Source: Fimbriimonadia bacterium
GTDB lineage: Bacteria > Armatimonadota > Fimbriimonadia > Fimbriimonadales > Fimbriimonadaceae
Assembly: GCA_030430755.1 (NCBI GenBank)
Contig: JAUIKO010000002.1
Span: forward strand, 186,001-250,000
Direction of reading: 5' to 3'
Length of the DNA: 64,000 nucleotides
The notes below the pieces were generated by a model. The model ran no database searches and had not been told where the DNA came from. It saw nothing but the letters and a program-made list of their open reading frames with translations. Of the stretch, positions 62,233 through 64,000 are shown one piece after another; the stretch's first letter is position 1; each line of letters starts with the position of its first letter. The translations under genes and the position numbers were made by a program.

Positions 62233-64000
62233 TTATTCCTTGCGATCTTTTTCTAGAATATCTTTCTCTTCATCAGCTAACTGACTTAAAGTCGGAAATT
62301 CAAGATCTCTCATGTTTTCATCTGAAATTGAAAGATCATCCGAATCAACTAAAACAGCCAATGATTGTTTTGACCAGTTATCAATATTACTATCTACCTC
62401 AATATTAATATTACTGTATCGTTTCATACCTGTACCAGCTGGAACGGTTCTACCAATAATAACATTTTCTTTAAGACCGACTAAGTGATCTTTCTTACCT
62501 CTCACTGCGGCATCTGTTAATACCTTAGTTGTTTTCTGGAACGAAGCTGCAGAAAGGAAAGATTCGGTTGCAAGAGATGCTTCAGTAATACCAAGTAAAA
62601 TCCAGTTTACAGTTGCTTCTCTTGGATCACGTTCTATAAGTTCACCACTTACAGGGTCTGTGTACCTAATCTTCTTGCCCTTAGACATGAGGTCTCGTAC
62701 TCTTTCACACTCTCTTGCATATCTAAATCTATCAACGATCTGACCTGGTAAGAAGTTTGTATCACCTGGTTCAACAACCTGTCTTTTTCTTAGCATCTGT
62801 CTGATAATTACTTCAATATGTTTATCATTGATATCTACACCTTGAGATTTATAAACCATCTGAAGGTTTTCAATAAAGTAATCATATACAGCATTTGCTC
62901 CTGCTAGATCTAATACTTCATGTGGATCTCTCGGACCTTCTGTTAACGGATCACCTTTGATAACCTTACTTCCGACATCAACTGGTAGTTTTCCGATAGG
63001 AGGTACCAAGATCGGATACAGAATCCTTACTGAATCCATCTGATATTTCTTAAGAATTGCTAAAGTCTGAGCTGATAACTTTTGACCAATTAAACGATTT
63101 AACGCTGATTCTTTTATTAACTTTTCTTTATTTTCTATCTGCGCAGAAGCCTGTGCTGCCCAATCTTGTTCATTTGCAACATAAGCATCTCGAATGCCTG
63201 TTGTTATAGGCACTTCAGCTGAAATAACTACCCAGCGACCATATACAGACTCATCTATTCTTTGCACTGTACCTGTTACAGGACATATAATCGCTTTACC
63301 TCGAGGTTGCCTTCTAGCTTCAAAGATCTCCTCAACACGAACGATACCACTCGATTCACCTGTCCAAGTATAGAAGAATGTTTTTCTGGATCTATCCCAA
63401 AGTTTTTTAGAATCGGAATCCATTTTATCAAGTGTTTTCTGTGTTGCTTTTGAAGCTTTTTTAAAGATACTAGCTTCTGAATCTGTATTTACTATTAAAT
63501 CCTTAATTACAGATTCTTGTGATTCTAGTAACTTTGTAGGATCAAAGTCTTTAAAGTCAGTACCAGTTGCACTACCGAAGTCTTCCATGAACTGCTTAAT
63601 AAACTTACCAGTTTTATATTGGTTTGTTCTAGCAATAGAGTTAGACCCCGCAACACCCCCAGAGTGGAAGGTGTTCATGGTTAGCTGTGTTCCAGGTTCA
63701 CCGATTGACTGTGCGGAAATAATACCTGCAGCAACTCCAATATCAACGAGCTTTCCGTTAGCTAGATCGATACCATAACACTTACTACATATTCCTTGTT
63801 CAAGTTCACAAGTTAACGGACTTCTTGTCTTTACACACAACAATCCATGATCATTAACAATAAAACCTAATTTGGTGTATCTATCAGCAATTTCTTTTCT
63901 TTCTTTCTCTGTTTCAGCATCCTCGACTTCTAATGCATACTGCTCTTCTAGCTTTTCTATGGCTGCAGCTTGCTCATTAGTCATCAGATCATCGTAAGAA
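62233..64000 (-). CDS. rpoC: RNA polymerase beta' subunit, C-terminal part (cut by window edge)
   Basis: About 589 residues are visible; the frame continues past 64000. The second zinc site reads [20 protein letters not shown]; it is followed by [20 protein letters not shown], the trigger-loop region (TMNTFHSGG, where most bacteria have TMRTFH). C-terminal parts include [20 protein letters not shown] and [19 protein letters not shown] with [16 protein letters not shown]. All are standard RpoC. The gene lies far (about 25 kb) from secE-nusG and in opposite orientation. Confidence 0.96.
   Translation of the reverse strand, partial: SYDDLMTNEQAAAIEKLEEQYALEVEDAETEKERKEIADRYTKLGFIVNDHGLLCVKTRSPLTCELEQGICSKCYGIDLANGKLVDIGVAAGIISAQSIGEPGTQLTMNTFHSGGVAGSNSIARTNQYKTGKFIKQFMEDFGSATGTDFKDFDPTKLLESQESVIKDLIVNTDSEASIFKKASKATQKTLDKMDSDSKKLWDRSRKTFFYTWTGESSGIVRVEEIFEARRQPRGKAIICPVTGTVQRIDESVYGRWVVISAEVPITTGIRDAYVANEQDWAAQASAQIENKEKLIKESALNRLIGQKLSAQTLAILKKYQMDSVRILYPILVPPIGKLPVDVGSKVIKGDPLTEGPRDPHEVLDLAGANAVYDYFIENLQMVYKSQGVDINDKHIEVIIRQMLRKRQVVEPGDTNFLPGQIVDRFRYARECERVRDLMSKGKKIRYTDPVSGELIERDPREATVNWILLGITEASLATESFLSAASFQKTTKVLTDAAVRGKKDHLVGLKENVIIGRTVPAGTGMKRYSNINIEVDSNIDNWSKQSLAVLVDSDDLSISDENMRDLEFPTLSQLADEEKDILEKDRKE

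Noticed and set aside
1-64000. CRISPR array
   Set aside because: No series of regularly spaced direct repeats and no cas-like genes are visible.

Overview
The window is AT-rich bacterial DNA with dense coding, many genes on the minus strand, lipoprotein signals with lipobox cysteines, and one probable outer-membrane beta-barrel. This points to a Gram-negative-type cell. Eukaryote-like modules (a secreted F-box plus leucine-rich-repeat protein, two further secreted LRR proteins) suggest life in or next to a eukaryotic host. The lineage cannot be fixed by reading alone. The rpoC zinc-site wording (RSPLTCE, KCYG) and the dimeric glycyl-tRNA synthetase would fit a PVC-like or other deep-branching phylum, but this is only an impression.

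Layout. 1-383: start of trpS, cut by the window edge. 896-8798: a flagellar basal-body operon on the minus strand, flgB-flgC-fliE-fliF-fliG-fliH-fliI-fliJ-lytic transglycosylase-motE-like, with a sigma-28-like promoter box ahead of flgB. 9265-12577: a repeated cassette of 29-codon peptide genes (plus strand) and paralogous MFS transporter genes (minus strand). A fourth peptide copy lies at 678-767. 12800-24637: a coiled-coil lipoprotein, a P1B metal ATPase, the tRNA modification genes ywlC/tsaC and queA, holB, a cyclic-di-AMP receptor gene, an HTH protein, a GT4 glycosyltransferase, terC, fmdB and a VanW/G5 protein. 24793-39863: housekeeping genes (glyQS, trkA pair, tRNA-Val, dusB, carboxyltransferase, secE-nusG, recJ, hrcA) mixed with exported proteins (beta-barrel, subtilase, thioredoxin-like lipoprotein). 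39872-44838: an accessory region of LRR/F-box genes with a head-to-tail tandem duplication of about 1.5 kb. 45079-58480: ileS, tRNA-Leu, tRNA-His, rho, plsC, an S41-like protein, an ABC protein, a BtuF-like lipoprotein, rpiB and an E2 acyltransferase. 58617-61980: decaying paralogs of an unknown family around another LRR gene. 62233-64000: 3' part of rpoC.

Most unusual content. Four tiny genes encode 29-residue peptides with a conserved body (RIFxRT followed later by IANEVVYD) and a variable tail of four or five residues. Nucleotide differences between copies are largely synonymous or conservative, so these are probably translated and selected. Three of them share a leader containing a hairpin directly against the Shine-Dalgarno sequence, with one compensatory base-pair change. 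Two end only 11-18 bases from convergent MFS genes. Those two MFS proteins are almost identical over their first 58 residues (one difference) and strongly diverged afterwards, which suggests exchange of the cassette 5' ends. I do not recognise this peptide-transporter cassette as a described system; its function is unknown.
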